DNA of 64,000 nucleotides. Origin: Ettlia oleoabundans (taxonomy: Eukaryota > Chlorophyta > Chlorophyceae > Chlamydomonadales). Both the position numbers and the translations under genes were made by a program. The stretch lies in the NCBI GenBank assembly GCA_019693395.1, contig JAAMXP010000037.1, positions 13,686-77,685 of the forward strand, in the 5' to 3' direction. Of this stretch, positions 21,979-36,900 are shown in pieces; position 1 is the stretch's first letter, and each line of letters begins with the position of its first letter. The notes beneath the pieces are model-generated. The model did no database searches. It worked only from the letters and a program-made list of their open reading frames with translations, and had not been told where the DNA came from.

Positions 21979-24900
21979 CTGCACCGGCGAGGGAGGGGAG
22001 GAGGGGTTGCAGGGGGGGAAGATGAGGACAGGCAAGGAATTAAAAAGGTGTGCGATTGGGTAAGGCAATGGCATAAGCGCTTGGTGACCCATCGGCAGGG
22101 GCTATTCATCAACTCCAGCGCTGCACTTCAGCGCTGGCAGGAAGGCATCAGCAAAGCGTAGCGGTACACAGGTTGCCGGACGAGAGACGAGCATTTATCA
22201 ATATTGTGAAAACAAACAAATGGTCCGGCTGTCAAGAAGGCGTAATCGGAAGAGAGTCGGGGTGGGAATGCGTACAAAGGGCGTCCTCAGTCAGCGGTGC
22301 GAAAAGACAGCTCCCTCACCCTCCACTGTATCATCAGCCATCTGCGGGAAGAACTCGGGCAGCACACGCTGCCAGGCTGCCAGCAGCTGCCGCTGCTGTG
22401 CCTGTGCGTCGCGCCGCTGCCCTTCCTCAAGAAGCTCTCTCGCCTCCTCGCTGAAGGCGCCTGGGGCCTTGACGCGGCGCTGCAAGAAAGGGAGGGGTTC
22501 AAGGTGGTGGTTGGAGGAGCAGGTTATGCAGATGGGCAGGCGTTCAACCAGTGCGGAGAGCATGAGAGTATGGCAACAGTGCATGTGAGAGTGCATTTGG
22601 AATGGTACTCTTTCATAACGATACAGTAAGCAAGGCAGGAGCAGTCTATGCGGGTGGCACACAAGTCCCACCGACGCAAGGGACCGTCCCTGCCTGCTGC
22701 CGACAGCCGCAGGACCTTCAGGCAGCAGTCCTGGCTGCATCAACCAACCAACCTCTGCAAACTGCTCGCACCACCACCAGCCCACACCTACATGCACATT
22801 CACGCGCACCTGCATCTTGCCCAGTATGCCCTCCCTGCCCAGCGTGGCCAGCGCCAGCGAGTAGAAAGCCTTGGAGGATGCCTCAAAGACACCCACAATG
22901 GGTCGCACAGGCAGCCCCACCAGGCCCTTGGCCACCCCCAGGGCCAGCCCTGTGCGCTTGTTGTCCTGCCAGCCCTGCGGAACAGGAATCGGGGGGTGGG
23001 GGTGGGGTGGGGGACAACGGGCAATGTTGCCGGGCTGGAATGTGCTGAAAGCGCTGTTGGAACGCGCGGAAGGGCATAGCAAGGCCTTGTGGCTTTCTCA
23101 ATATTGAGAAGCCTCTCCCTGCTACCTCGGCAGCCCTCCCACCCGCTGCCCAGCCGCTTGCCCATAACTATGGGCCTTCAACCCACCCTCGCGCTCCATT
23201 TGCAAGCTGCACCCCTCAGCGTCCCCGACTGTAAGGTCGGCGAACTACCTATCTCACCGCAATTGGGTCCAGCAGCAGCCCAAAAACGCCGGCAGTGAGG
23301 CCATAGATGAGCTCCATTGGGGCGCGGCCACCCGCCTCCAGAGCGCTGTTGGGGCGGCGTATGAGGCGCTGCACCGTAGCATCGTCGCCATTGACTCGGT
23401 GAGGCGGCAGTGCGGCCAGCATGGCAGCCAGCATGCGTGACATACCGCTGGTAATCTGCGTGTCAGTTGGTTTGAACAAAGAGGCGAGTGGTTTAAGCGC
23501 CTGCTTTGGAAAGAAGGAAGGACGAGGAGGTATCTAAATGTTTGGGCATGAGGGTCAGCAAGCAAGAGCAGCACCGAATGTTTATCTCCGTGCCAATCCT
23601 TGCTGCTGTGACTGGCTCCAGGATGGGCAGCACCACGTACTACAATTGAGCAGGACGGAGTCAGCTGCGTGCTCACCATTGACAAACTCATGAGCGGTAC
23701 GTAGAAGACCTGCTGCAGCGCCACCACCGGTCCCGTGTCGCCTGCAGTGATGCTGCGCACTAGGGAGAAGGCGGAGCCGCCTGCCCACAGCACTGTGAGG
23801 GGCACAGAGGCCACAGCAGGGCCTGCACCGCCCAGAACCTTGTGTGCTTCCTTCAATGCCTCTCGGGTGTAGTGACGGGCCAAGTTGTTGATGAGGGCCT
23901 TCTGCGAGAGGAAGCCGTTGGATACCAGCTGACCACGGCCGCCCTGCGCCGCTGGGCTGCAGGGGGGCCGGAGGACGAGGACAGGAGCGAAAGTGGGGAG
24001 GGTGATGAAATCAGAAAGTGATATTCTGTAAATTGTGGTGAAAACCATCCTGTTACTTGTCAAGTACTTGCGTTCCAGTTCAAAAATGGTTAAAAGGCTG
24101 TAGGCTGGCAGTAGCTGCGCACAATCCAGTCCCACCCATTTATCCACCGTTCATCAACCCCTTGCCAACCGATCAGCTGGCAGCCACCCTCACACCTGTT
24201 TGCGGGGTCATTGCCCACCATCCAGCGCCCCAGGGAGATTGGTACGTTGGAGACATTGACCAGCGTGAAGCCGCTGGCTCCCAGTGCACGGTTGAAGGAG
24301 CCTGTATGGCTGCTGGCCTGCAGAAGCATCATTGGGAACATACATGGTAGGTGGCCAGGTGGCAGGGGCAAGGCTTGTCGATGGGTGGCAGCAAAAGTAA
24401 AGCACAACCTCACCACGAGCGGCAAGAGCGGCAGCCCATTTCAAGAGCTGTGAGGCGATACCAGCTCTCTGCTGCCTCCGCACATCGCCACCGTTAGCAC
24501 ACCGCATCAACATGCGCACTCGCCTTGACAGCGGTGGCGGAGGAGGCTCCGCCGTCTCGCCCAGCAGATGAGAGCAAGCGTGATGAAAGGGAGACTGTGA
24601 CGTTGATCACCAGGGCCCCTACCTCAGCTCGCTCAATGAAGTACCTGCAAGCGTAGTGCAATCAGATATACCGATTGTTTGTGTTGAAGTCCAGGACTAA
24701 GGCATCCTGTTGTTCCCGGCAGGATTCAGCAATGCAGACAAGGTTCAACGAACCAGATGGTAAGAGGGCATTGGAGTAGCTGTGTCCAAGGTGTGGAGGA
24801 TTGAGGGTGGCTAGCTCTGGCAGGCCCTTGGCAACCAGGTTCTCACCAGGAGGACAGGTTTGACTGGCCGTGCAGCACCTCAAGGTTCCGCGTCTCCTTC

Positions 24901-27900
24901 TCTACCACCCAGTCCAGGGCGCCTGCAACAGGCAAGCTGGGTGCATTCGCTGGAGGGCTGGATGATGGTTGAAAAGCATGCAGAAGGCAGCAGACGCAGG
25001 ACAGAACAAGAATGTTTGGGCCGGAAGGTGTTGGATGCTGTCTATCCACCACCAAAAGCCAAGACATAGGCGGAACCCAACCATTGCTGCCATACAAAAA
25101 CAGTAGTCCGGCTACCAAGTGTCGATTAGCTGAGCAGCAGGCTCCGCACCTTCACCCTCCTCCTCCTCCCCAGGCACCGGCACAATTGCGTTGACAGCTA
25201 GGCTCTCCACCTCCTTGGGGCCAAACTGTGCTGCCAGCAGGCGGCGCTGCTGCTGGCGCCAGGGTCGGTCCTGGTGGATGTCTGCTGTGGGGATGGAGGT
25301 GATGAAAGAGAGCAGGGCCTCTAGGAATGCCTCATCTGTCATCAAGTCCATGGCACCTATCTCCAGCCGGATGTCTTTGAAGCTCTTGATGCTCTGCTTG
25401 TCTGCCTCCTGGCTCCCAGGCTGCAACTCGCTGTCGCCATCGTGAACATGGGGTTGGCTTTGGCTGGCGCCATGGTCTCTATACATCCCATTGTCGCACT
25501 CCCCGCTGCCCGCGTAGCTGCGTGTGAAGCTGAAGGCCACCAGGGGGGGCTCCTTGGCAGCGCTGGTGATGGCGCCCTGGGGGCGGTACTCAACCGCCGG
25601 CGCCAGTACAACTGGCTGTACCGCATCCAGCATCTGGTTGTCCAGCTGTACTTTCTGCACGGTGCCCTCCACTTGAAGCTCCAGCCTGGAAGTGACCGCT
25701 GTGGCCTTGATCTCATCTGTGGTGAGGTTGAACAACTCATCCTGCAGCCCTCCCATCACCACCACGCTCAGGCCAGCCATGTCAATCTCCATCTTCATGC
25801 TCTGCCCCCGCACAGCCTCCGTCTTCCATTGAAGCCGCAGGTGGACCTGCAGAAGGTGGCAGGATAGAAGATGGATGGGGCAGGCAGGCAGCCGACATGG
25901 GCTTGGCTGGACAGTTGCAGCGCTCAAATAGGAACAACAACTCTGCTGTCCTGGCATGCCGGCTGTCGCTGCGGGATCGCCGCTATCAACCCTGTCGATC
26001 TGCTGTTGTGCTAACAACGCCTGCGCAGCCCCACCCTCGGAACCCAACACCTCCAGCGGATGTTGGAAGTTGTGACAGGAACGTGTGACTGGCAGTGACT
26101 AATTGCCGTATCTAGGAGCCAGGAACCCTTCCCACCTGCAGCTCCGACAGCTCCTCGTCCACTGGGCCACCCTTGTCCCGCCGCTTGCGGGGCTTGGCCA
26201 GCGGCACCCACACATATACTGGGTTCTCACCCTGCACCGTGCATACATGTGGCACAGCAGGCAGACAGGCACAGGCAGCATGACTTACAGATGTGATGGT
26301 CGTCGCAGGTGATGTTGAACAGCCGGGATGTCAAACTTAGAAACGCAGTTAAACTCTAGTCAAATTGAGCCAAAGTGGTACTCAGCATTCAGCAATCCTC
26401 CCCCAATGCACGCCATGCCACATTCACTTCTTCAACCCACTCCACTACGCACCTTAACGTGGGAGCAGTGGATGGTGGCCTGGCCCAGCAGGCGCATCTC
26501 CCGCCTGAAGCCACCGCGTGAGTCATGCAGGAGCACCGTCAGCGCTGCTTCAGACGGGTCCACGCGTTGGAACACATGGCGCACAGATGACTCCCACCTG
26601 CAGAGGGAGAGAAGGGAGTGGTAGGCGGGGTAAATCATAGAATGAGTAACGGTGGGAGATGAGGACGGACATCAGGTCACAGAGGGAACTGGTGCGACAA
26701 GGAAGGGGTGAAAGGCAACACAGGAAGCTAACGGGTGCAATAAACTGTGTGAGCTGAAAAGTAATGCACCGCCGCATGAGTCTTTGATTGGGCCACCAAG
26801 GCACGTGCCTTGGTGTGAGTGTGTGCTCCACCACAGGTGTGGTGTAGGTGGGGTAATTCTTAAGCTCCAGCGACACCGCGGGCCTCGGCAGCTCATTAGC
26901 GCTGCAGTGGTGCACAGGTAGGGGGGGAATGGCAGGGTAAGGGCAGTTAAAGAGGGATGGCAGCAGGCACCAAGATGAGCACCGCAGCTTGGCACACCCA
27001 GTCAAACATACGCAAGGCTGGCGATTTGCAAATGACAACCTAAAACGCGTCCATCCAACGTGGTGGCTCGGCAACAAGCAGGAACCCTGGAACTGACGAG
27101 AGGTTGGCTAAAACAATCAGGGCAGCAGTCCCCAACCTGACTGCCATCCACCCTGCACCTATACATCCACCCAGCCCGACACTGCGCCCCACCACCACCT
27201 GCTGGCCCCCACCTGAGCGCCACCACCACGCCGCGCCTCGGCTCCAGACCCCGTGCCTCCAGCACAGTGACAACCAAGTGGCGGCGGTTGTGGTCATGTG
27301 CATGACGCGCCAGCACCTCGCCAGCCACCTTGCTGGGCTTCATGGCCCACCCCGCGCCTGCAGCCACAAAACACATGTATGTTGCAAGCTCTGAGCATCC
27401 AGGGATACAAAATGCATGCAGCTTTGCACCGGTTCTCAGACGCCTAACATATAAGTAGACTATGTGCAGCTGCACAGCCCTGGTTCAAGCTGGCAGCCAC
27501 ATCAGCAGGTGCCAGCTCAGCGCAGCTCACTCGACAGCCCCAGCTCGTTATCTACTCCAAACAGGTTCATCCCTGCTGCCATAACGCCGCCCTGCGTTGC
27601 TGCTGCCGCATGCTCTGCATCGGGACCCTGACGGTCCTCTGGCGGCGCCCACTCTTGGACCAGAGCGGGTGGCACGGGCTGCAGGGCCGCAAGGATCTCC
27701 TGTCGCTGCGCCAGCACACGCTCCAAGGCATGCAACTTGATAGTCAACAGGCTGCGGGCGGTCACCTCCCACACAAATCGCAGCTGCAGCTCGCCGCTGC
27801 AAAAGAGGGAGATGGGAGGTCACAGCAAGGGCAGGGAGGCAACAGTGTGTTTGTACTGAGGCATTAAAAACTAGTTGGTCAAAATTACTAGGTTATAGCT

Positions 27901-30900
27901 GCCTTGAACTGCATGCACAGAATGCGAGCAGCTAATGCTTGGGATGAACATCCCGTACCAGAACTGCCCAGAATGACAGCTATACAGCGATGCCATTCAA
28001 GCCCACCTGACAGTATCCCCTGCATGTCGGCGCATGAGGGGCAGCACCAGGGGGGTGCCAGCTGGCACGCCGCTCAGCATGGACAGCGTTTCGGCCAGCG
28101 CCACCTCAGCGCGCCCCAGGAATCGGCATGATTTAATCACCTCTGCAGCCGTAGCATAACGACAAATTGACACAGATTCAGATCTGAGGATGTGGGGAAG
28201 TAAGAAGGAGACAACATGCCTCCTTGGGTCAATGAGCCGTCATCGGCCAGCCAGGCACCCATGCGCGCAAGCTTGTGCTGCAAGACTGTGGCACTGCTGT
28301 GACAGTCACCGTTGCTGGGCAACAGCACGCACCCTGCCAAACAGCTTGTTCATTTTGTGTAATAAGAAGCAGACATTGCAGACTGTCACTGAGAGATAAA
28401 CAACAGAACACTGCTGCAGGCAGCCAGCCGCCCCGCCACTATGACCCCAGCCAGCCACCCCACCCACCCACCTGACGGGTTTTGCGCCAGCCTGTTGAGC
28501 TGCGCTGCAGAGCGGCTGCCCCCCAAGTCCCACAGCTCCACCACAAGCTCGCTGGCGGCACAAACGTCCCGGAACACCAGCTGCTCGTCCCAGACAGGAT
28601 TGCATGTCTGCCACATCACCGACGTCTGCTTGCCACGTTGGTCGTCTGCAAGGGGTGAGTTGCATAGGGCAGTGGGAGGCAGCAGCAGCAGGTGTAATGA
28701 GAGGCTCGGTGGGGCGCGCCAATGGGCCAATTTGATAGAAGTCCCATGTGTGAATGATGTCGAGGCGCTGCTAGGCTTTGTTGTTTGCATGCTGGTTCAA
28801 GAAATGGTGCTGTCGGGCCCTTGCTGCTCAAGCACACCAACACCGTCGTATTGCACTGGTCTGCACTGCACTGCTCACCAGTGTAGGTGGGGAAAGGCTC
28901 GTTGATGTATACTCGGGCAAAGGGGTGGGTGGATTTGGGGTTGCCATACAGGTGCTGCAGACAAATGAATAGCTCACCATCAGGCAGCCGGCAGCTTCAT
29001 GAGCAGGTACGTCAAAGGCTGCCAAGCGGAGTGAACATCTCATGCACGCAGTACTTACAAGTGAAACCAACCAGCCTCAAGTTTGGCTGCATTGACACTC
29101 CTCTCACTCAGTAGAAGACCCCCAGCGAATTGTTCAGGCAGGTTAGCGCCTCCCAACCCAGTCGGCGCTGCATCTGTAAGTACCGACGCATCACCGCAGA
29201 AACAACCTTATCCACCCCCCCACCTCTGCCTGCACCACCGTGACATTCAGGTCTCCACCCAGCAGCAGCACAGCATCGCCCGTGTTGATGCCCCGCAGCA
29301 TGTCCTGGCGGCGCTGAAGCGTGGAGCTGCCCATCACACCGCTGCCCTGTCGCCCCACGCCGTTCTTCAACAGACTGGCTGCCAACCGCCGCGTGCCAAC
29401 AGCCTGATTGGCTGCAGCAAAACCCAAACAACGGGCGGGGCAGGTAAAGGTCAGGCAGGCGATTGAAGCAACAAACAGCAGTAAACAACCAGCCTCCAAG
29501 TGGGCTGCGGGCTGAGGGGGACCAATCGCGGAGCAGAATGCTACCGGCGGCTGTGGCAGGAGAGAGTTGCGGACACATGATATAAAGGGAAGAACCTGCA
29601 CAGCACCAGCAGGCTGCAACCACTCACTTGACGGCGTGATGTGGCCCCAGTCGCGGCCGCTGGCCGACACACGCAGAGTGGAATGGTGCCGCTGTGCCTG
29701 ATCCTCCTCAGCTTCAGCTGCACAAGTCCCTTCCTCCTCCAGCACCTCACCCCCCGCATCTTGATCTGGCTGGATCTCGCTGGCTGAGTTAGAGCGCTGG
29801 CGTTGCAAGAGGAACCTGCCGCCAGCACCAGCCTGGGCCGCCACCACCGTGCTGATGTCCATCGTGGGCTCCGACCCGGTGCGCACCATCAGCCGCCTGC
29901 AGCATGCGAAGAGTGGACAACCACATCGCCCAAACAGAACAAAAGGTTTTTTTAAACCCAAATGGGACCCCCCCACACAAACCGCCATCAACAAAACAAA
30001 GCAACACATGAGGCCTGCTCTGCCTTGCTTTTTGTCAACTAGTACGCAGATATACCGGCTGTACCCAGGACGGCCCAAACCAAAGCAAGATCACCTGTAG
30101 GGCAGCAGCCGCTCCTCTCGATCGCCGGGGATGTGCAGCACGCCTGAAGCAGAGGTTGAGCGCGGCACCTGGTGGGGCGGTTGGCGCTGATCTGGCTGCT
30201 GCTCGCTGGTGGGCACGTCAAAGCGCACTGTGGCCTGGCGAGACACCGGCAGACCTAGCATTCCCGCAGAGCCACCCCCGCTTGGGCCTAGGGTGAGGGA
30301 AGGTGTGCGTGAAACTGTTGCCGACGGCGGCTGGCTGCCTTCCTGGGTGCCCTGCCCCATCTGCGGCGACCCTGGCAGCACCAGCCCTGCCGTCGCGCCT
30401 TGAGGCAGCTTGCTGTGCGCCTGGCGTATGAGCGCACGTGTGGTCTCATTCAGCGGAAGCCGCTTGCTGGCCTTGCGCTGTACGGCAGGCTGGGCAGCTG
30501 CTGGGGCGGGACGGCTGGCTGTAGTGCGCCCATACAGATCCAGCATGTGCGCTCCGCTCATGCCGTTGAGCCGTGCAAACTGCGCGTTCACCTGGCGCAG
30601 CTGAGTCTCAACCTGCATCAGTGGGCGGTGAATAGGTCGGTGCCATAGGCCCAGAAGAAGACAAACCCAGCGAACAGAGCCAGGCATCTGTGATCACCCA
30701 GTGAGGAGTACCAACCTTTGAGCTGCCATTGCTGAACCTGCCCTCTGCCTCATCACAAACTTGATAATAGGGGCGAGATGAAAACAATGTCATGATAAAT
30801 GAGATGAACACACTGCCATGGGAACAACAGTTGCGAACTGCATTGAACACGCACCTGCTTGAGCCGTGCGGCCAGGTCCAGTATGACGTTTTGGGCCTCC

Positions 30901-33900
30901 AGGCTGGACACGTTCTTGTCGTCAGAGAAGCGCAGCACGCGTGTGGGGCCGTCAGCGTACACACTCACGTACACCTTCACTCAGGCAAATATAAGCAACA
31001 CGATAACCGTCAGTTGAACGCATGGCAGACATATGCACAGTGCAGGTGGGAACCTCAGCTTGCTGACAGCATACATGGTGCACACCTGCGTTTCAGTTTG
31101 CAACACGAGAAGGCAGGTGGAATGCACTTGTGGCCGCTCCTTCCTACCTTTTTGCAGAACTCAGCCGCCAGCAGGCTGACCAGCTTCTGCTTCAAGTCGT
31201 CCGGCAGCCCCGTTGACAGCGACTTCATCAACCGCCGGTTGGTGCTGCCCGCTTTGCCGCCATGTGTGGGCAGCATGAGCATGGCAAGGTCGCCCAGGTG
31301 GTCCAGGCTGTAGTCTGCCACGCGAGGGTCGCTGGCCTTCCCAGCAATCTTGGCCTGCACAAGAGGACGCACATGCCACATGCCAAGTGCGGCCAGTAAG
31401 GCGTGAGCATGAAGCGGTCAGAATACCTTGAGTCCGGGGAAACTTTCCCGGACTGTATGGCAAGCTGGAGTGCGCATGTGGGGCTCGTTGTATCGGTATA
31501 GGGTACAGAGCATGAATCGACATTGATCGCACCTGCACCCTGATTTGGTTGCGCTGCGTGGGCTCGTCCCAAGCATAGGGCATCACATCGCCGGGTGGCA
31601 GGTTGTCAATGTACCTGCGAGAAGGATTGGAGAGGGGCGGTTGAGACAGTCGGTTAAGACAGGAGGTTTGGAGGTTAATGGGAGCAGAGTCTAAGATGGG
31701 AACCTAACCGACGCATGGTGCTTCCAGCATGCAGCATGCATTTAGATGGCAAAATTTCAGAAGCGATAGCGGAAAGGCATGCTATGCAGCACAATGCTGT
31801 TCGGCAGACGCCCCAACCCCAGCAAGTCGATGGGCCAGGTCCGCCAACTAAGGCCTACCTCCTCGAGTTGGGCCGGGCAACCAATGCAAGCTGGATGAAG
31901 TACAGCTGTACCTCCTTACACGCATTCTCAATACGGTATGGCGGTACGCTGCTAGGGCTCTTCAGTGTCACTTGGATGGCACCTATAGAAAGAAGGGCAG
32001 GGTCCAGGATATGCTTAGGCATGAGAGCAAAGCGAGACAGGCAATATAGGCTCATGGATGCCCGACCAGACAGCACTCTAGGCGCCAGTTGGACCGCAAT
32101 GTGACTAACACCAACGGCAGCAGGCAAAGACCCCTGGCCAACTGCAGCTCCGATTGTTTGCAGCTGTGTGTCAGTCCCCTCTCAAAGCGCGCCAATGCAT
32201 CCAGCAGCAGCCTTTGCAAGTGACGCAGCTTCCACTTGCTGCCGCTGCCTGCGCACCGTAGGGCCCCACTGTGACGTTGACTGGGATGTTCATGTAGCGG
32301 CTGCGGTAGTGCTTGTGCCGGATGCGCAGCCCAAAGTACCACTCGGTCTCGCGAATGGGGAAGGAGCCTGCAGCAAGGGTGGGAGGTGTGTGTAGTTGCG
32401 GATGCAAGGTGTCAGGCAGATTGTGCTGATAGCAGGGCAAGCCTGGGTGCAGGGGTGCAGCGAAGGCAGCAGACTTCTGAATGCTGGGCAGGACCCGAGC
32501 ACAGCCCGGCATGCAGCCACATCGCTGGAGCCTCCGGCCAAGCAGAAACCCCAGCCAATTACCCAACCCCGCTCACCGCTCCAATGCCAGTCTTCCTCCT
32601 CCCCCAGCGGAGCGGGGCGCACCACCAGTTCACGGGGCAGTTCCGCATCGTCCCAGTACACGGAAGCCCTGCAAAAAAGGAGGGTAAGCAGATGCAGGAG
32701 AAAACAACATGTTGGAAACTTTGGGAAGCGGCGCAAAGAGATTAAAGATAAAGAATGTGTGGGGCTATCAGGGGGCGTGGCAGCAATCCATTTGGAAGCA
32801 TAATCAGCCAAGTGCTGCTGCTAAACGAGGGTATAAACAGGGGAACTTGCCACCCTCTTGCACATGAGCTGCACCGCACCTGTGCCCAGGCGGCAGCACG
32901 CGAGCAAAGCGCGCTGGGTCCAGCAGCTCCCAGCTGTCTGGGTCTGGTGTGCCCGTCTGCTTCATCACCATAGCCAGACCCGTCTGGTTCTCAAGCATGT
33001 ACTTGGGCTTGAGGGACACCAGCTTGGTGTGCCTGTGCGCAAGTTCAATCGAATGTGGACAAAAGGCAAGATATGGTGACTGTGTCGCAAAAAGCAGGCA
33101 AAGAGGGAGGTGGAACTGTGGAATCAAACGAGACGGCATGATGGAAGATACTCGGTGGCGGCTTTATGTCCACCAAACGGATGCAAGAATGCATGCAGCA
33201 AGCCAGGAAACTGGCGACCCCGTCGCTGGCATCATGCAAACAACACCAAAGACTTGAATGCCAGCGGGAGGGCAGATGGGGATGCATGGCTGACCTGAAC
33301 ATGGAGTCAGGCGGTCCTGCCGCCACATCCACCGCAAACTCATACGCCTTCTGCAGCTTGCCTGTTGTCCTTCGTGCCGTGACACCTGCAGAAGGTCAGC
33401 CATATAAGGATGCAGCAACTCATGCTGACAATCGGTGCAAGTCTGCCTAACGAACCAATCATTGCATACAGGGAGCAGCGTTTAGGACTGTAAAACGGGC
33501 AAACAGAAGGGGGTGGCAGCTTGAGCCATCCTGGGAAGCACTTACGACTGTGCTGCCGTGCATGCGTGCGCTGGGATTGTTGGCCTGGATGGGGCTGCGG
33601 CATGGCCTGGGATGCAGCGGAGCCGCCTGCCTCCATCGCCGCCAGCATATCGCGAGAGGCAGAGCTTATGCCGCCGGGCCCGCCTCTGCAACTTGCAGTG
33701 TAACCAGCATAGAGATGTAACTCCAAATCAAAGCGGATAAGCATACTGCTTGTCGCACTGTAGGGAAAGAGCCGGCAACCGGCGGCAACAGCCACCCCTG
33801 CCCTGCCCAATGCATGTTTTTTTTAGTGAAGTAGAAGTATGGGCAACCCATCAGAGCGAAAATGTGCTCACCCTCTCAGGCTGGGACCCGCCAAGGTGCT

Positions 33901-36900
33901 GGGTGCAGCCGAAGGCACCGCTGCAGCCTGCTGTATGCGCTCTGCCGTTGCCCGCTCTGCGGCAGCCAGCTCCTGCTGCGTGCCCAAGCCACCACTTGCA
34001 GCATCTGCTGCTGATGCCGTTGCATCCGGCCTGCTTGCCGCCTCCGCACCAGCTGACCTACTGGTGGACAACTGCTCCCCAACAGCTCCGCTGCCAACAG
34101 CAACTTCGTCATCCTCACCACTCAGGCTGCCGGCGACCTTGGGCGAGGGCTCAATTGGCAGGGGTAGCTGTTGCATTTGAGCCACAGCCTCCTCAACCTC
34201 TTGCTCAGCCACTGGCGCCTGCTCGTGAGAAAGCAAGAGCGAGAGGTTGTCAAACCGCTCCTGACTCAGCGATGAGCCCCTGCAGGCAAATGAGAGGACA
34301 GTCAATGCGGACTCTTTCTTTGCATGAAGATGATTAATGGCAACGATTGTTGGGCCAAAAGTGCAGGAATTGGGAACTACAGGTCAGAACTGTAGGCTCC
34401 CTTGAGCAATGAGCAGTGCACTGCCGTGCTGACTGCTGAAAAAATTGACGTTTCGCAACATTCAGTTAGGAGCAACGAATGGACAGCGGACCCCGCCCTG
34501 CACGCCAGGCTGCTGATAGTCTGATGGATGCAGGAGCAGGATGCGGGAGAAGGCGGGGCTCACATGCGACGCAACTGTCGCCCGGTGGGGGTTGCTCCAG
34601 GCACCCCGCTGGTGACCCGCACCAGCATGGTGCCAGGCTCAGTGGCCATTGTTTCAAACAGGCTGTTGTCCTGCATGCTGGAGCGCCGCAGGTGCTTGGC
34701 CTTGGAGCCCCAACTGGCAGCGGCAGTGGGTGTGGTCTGGCCAGAACCCACAGACACGCCGCCAAACTGAGTGCTTGCAAGGCCCCCAGTGGCTATGGTG
34801 GGGAGGGATGGAAAGCTGGCATCCAGCTGTGTCGGCAATGCTGCCGCCCCTACTGCTGTTCCTAGTGACGCAGTCCCTGCTGCGTCCTCTGATTGTGCTG
34901 ATGCCTCTGGCTGCTTTTCATCTGCAAATGGGGAGCGTCGCAAGGGCTCGTCCTGCCCCTGTGTGCACTGCAGCTGCGAGTGCTCTGTGGTAGCACTAGG
35001 TTCCGCTGTACTTGGCCCTGAGAACAGCGGCTCCAGCCCTTGCTCCGCCTCCTTCTGCTGCTCCTGCTGCTGCCGCTGTGGGGAAGTTTGCCTGGTGGGC
35101 AGGGTGGGTAGATAGGTGTTGGCGCCCATGGCCGCCTGCATGGCGCCTTGCAGCCCGCGTGCCACGCTCAGCGGGATGTCTCTGGGGTGGAATGGCTTCA
35201 CATCCACAGGACCCCGCAGCTCAATGCTGTTCTTGTTGCCTGCAGAGAACATTTGGGTGTAGCATGTTGGATACTGTACATCAGTTATGGTTGCATTTAT
35301 GCTTGGCTGGCCAGTCAGCCAGGCATCCAGCAAGCGCACAGACTCCTGCCCCTTGCTGTCGGTCCTCACACCAATCATCATAAAATTCAGCTGGGAGATG
35401 GCAGAGGCTGTTGGTCGATGTGCATGCTCTCACTCACCCACTGTGGTGATCTTGATTGCGGGGCTGTAGTGGCGTGCAGGCACGTGCGCCAGTCCCACCA
35501 TCACCTCATCCTGCTTGTTCATCAGCACCAGCTTGTACTCCAGGAGCGACTGCGGTACGATGTACGTGAGAGCCAAGAAAGATATGGAGTAAGGAATCAA
35601 CGTCATGCTTTAGGCAAGCAGACACGAAGTGAAGTGTGGCATTGCAAACTTGGCATCTCTGCCACTCACAAATCTCCTGTCTCAACTTCCCCCTCCCCCA
35701 TCACACCTGGCTGACTTCCCCGTCTGGCGCCAACTGGTCCCAGCGTTCCCGCTCGTTGCCGCCTGCTGCATCGCTAGCCGCTGCTGCCATGAGCTCGCTT
35801 GGCTCACGGCTGCTCGTCTCGGTCATGCTCGTCCCTGCGGGCAGACATTAATAGGAGATGCAGTGTGCCACTTGTATAGCATCAGAGGGTGGATAAAGCA
35901 GGGGTAATTGAGTCTCTGCAAGCACGCGGCATGGCACAGGCGAATTGGAAGCACCGCCGCCCAAAGCCCACCGTGCGATGACGTCACATGAAGGAACCCA
36001 AGGAACTACTCCCAGAGACAACTTGCCCACCTGGCGTGAACACCTCCCCATAGTCCCAAGGCAGAGCTGCCCCAAACAGGAAGGGCTGGCCTGGGGCGGA
36101 GATGTGGTCCTGATAGAACAGGTCCACTCCTGCAGCAACAGCGGAAACAGCAGGAAGAGGGGAAATCGACAAATGAAAGAAGATGGCCAGTTAGCCATTT
36201 TGTCCTAGCTGTTTTCAGATGTTAAGGGCAACGACAAAAACACCCTGCTGTCACCCAACTGAATGGCTATCTGCCTGCCTGCATGACATCCAGCTGCAGG
36301 GCCGCTGCCCCACCTGTGCGGTTGTTGAGCCAGTAGGGGGCGTAGAGAGTGATGCGGCAGCTGCCGCCGCCTGTCACGTTGCCGTCGTTGAGTGTGTTGT
36401 GCAGCCCCAGGTGCAGCAGCGGCGGCGAGCGAACTGCAGCAATGAAGGCGCGAATGCTTGGTATGGCACGCAACAAGGCTGCCTTGGAGAGCAGCAGAGC
36501 ACGATCAACACACGGGTGTGTGCAGGAACTGCAGGGCAGTGCCCTATAAGCCGAAGTGCGCTTTTCAAGCAATGACGTCAGCACACCAATAAAGCCTGCT
36601 TTGTCCGTGTTGGCACGCTACCCACCGCGTCTGCACCTAGCACTTCTCATCACTCATCAAGTTTGCCGCCACCACAGCTCAACACATCACCTACCTTGCA
36701 CATCATTGTCGTCGCTGGCTTCAGACTGAGGGGACCCAGGCTGCGCCTGAGTACCCCCCTCGCGCTGCCCGCCTTGCCGCTTCCAAGCAGCGTCCGTACA
36801 GTGATCCCGCCATGCCTCAAACATTGCTCGCATTACCACACGCTCAGGAGGGTCAGCTGCTGCCTCGTGCCCTGCTGCTTCCGCTCCTTCGCCTGCACCT

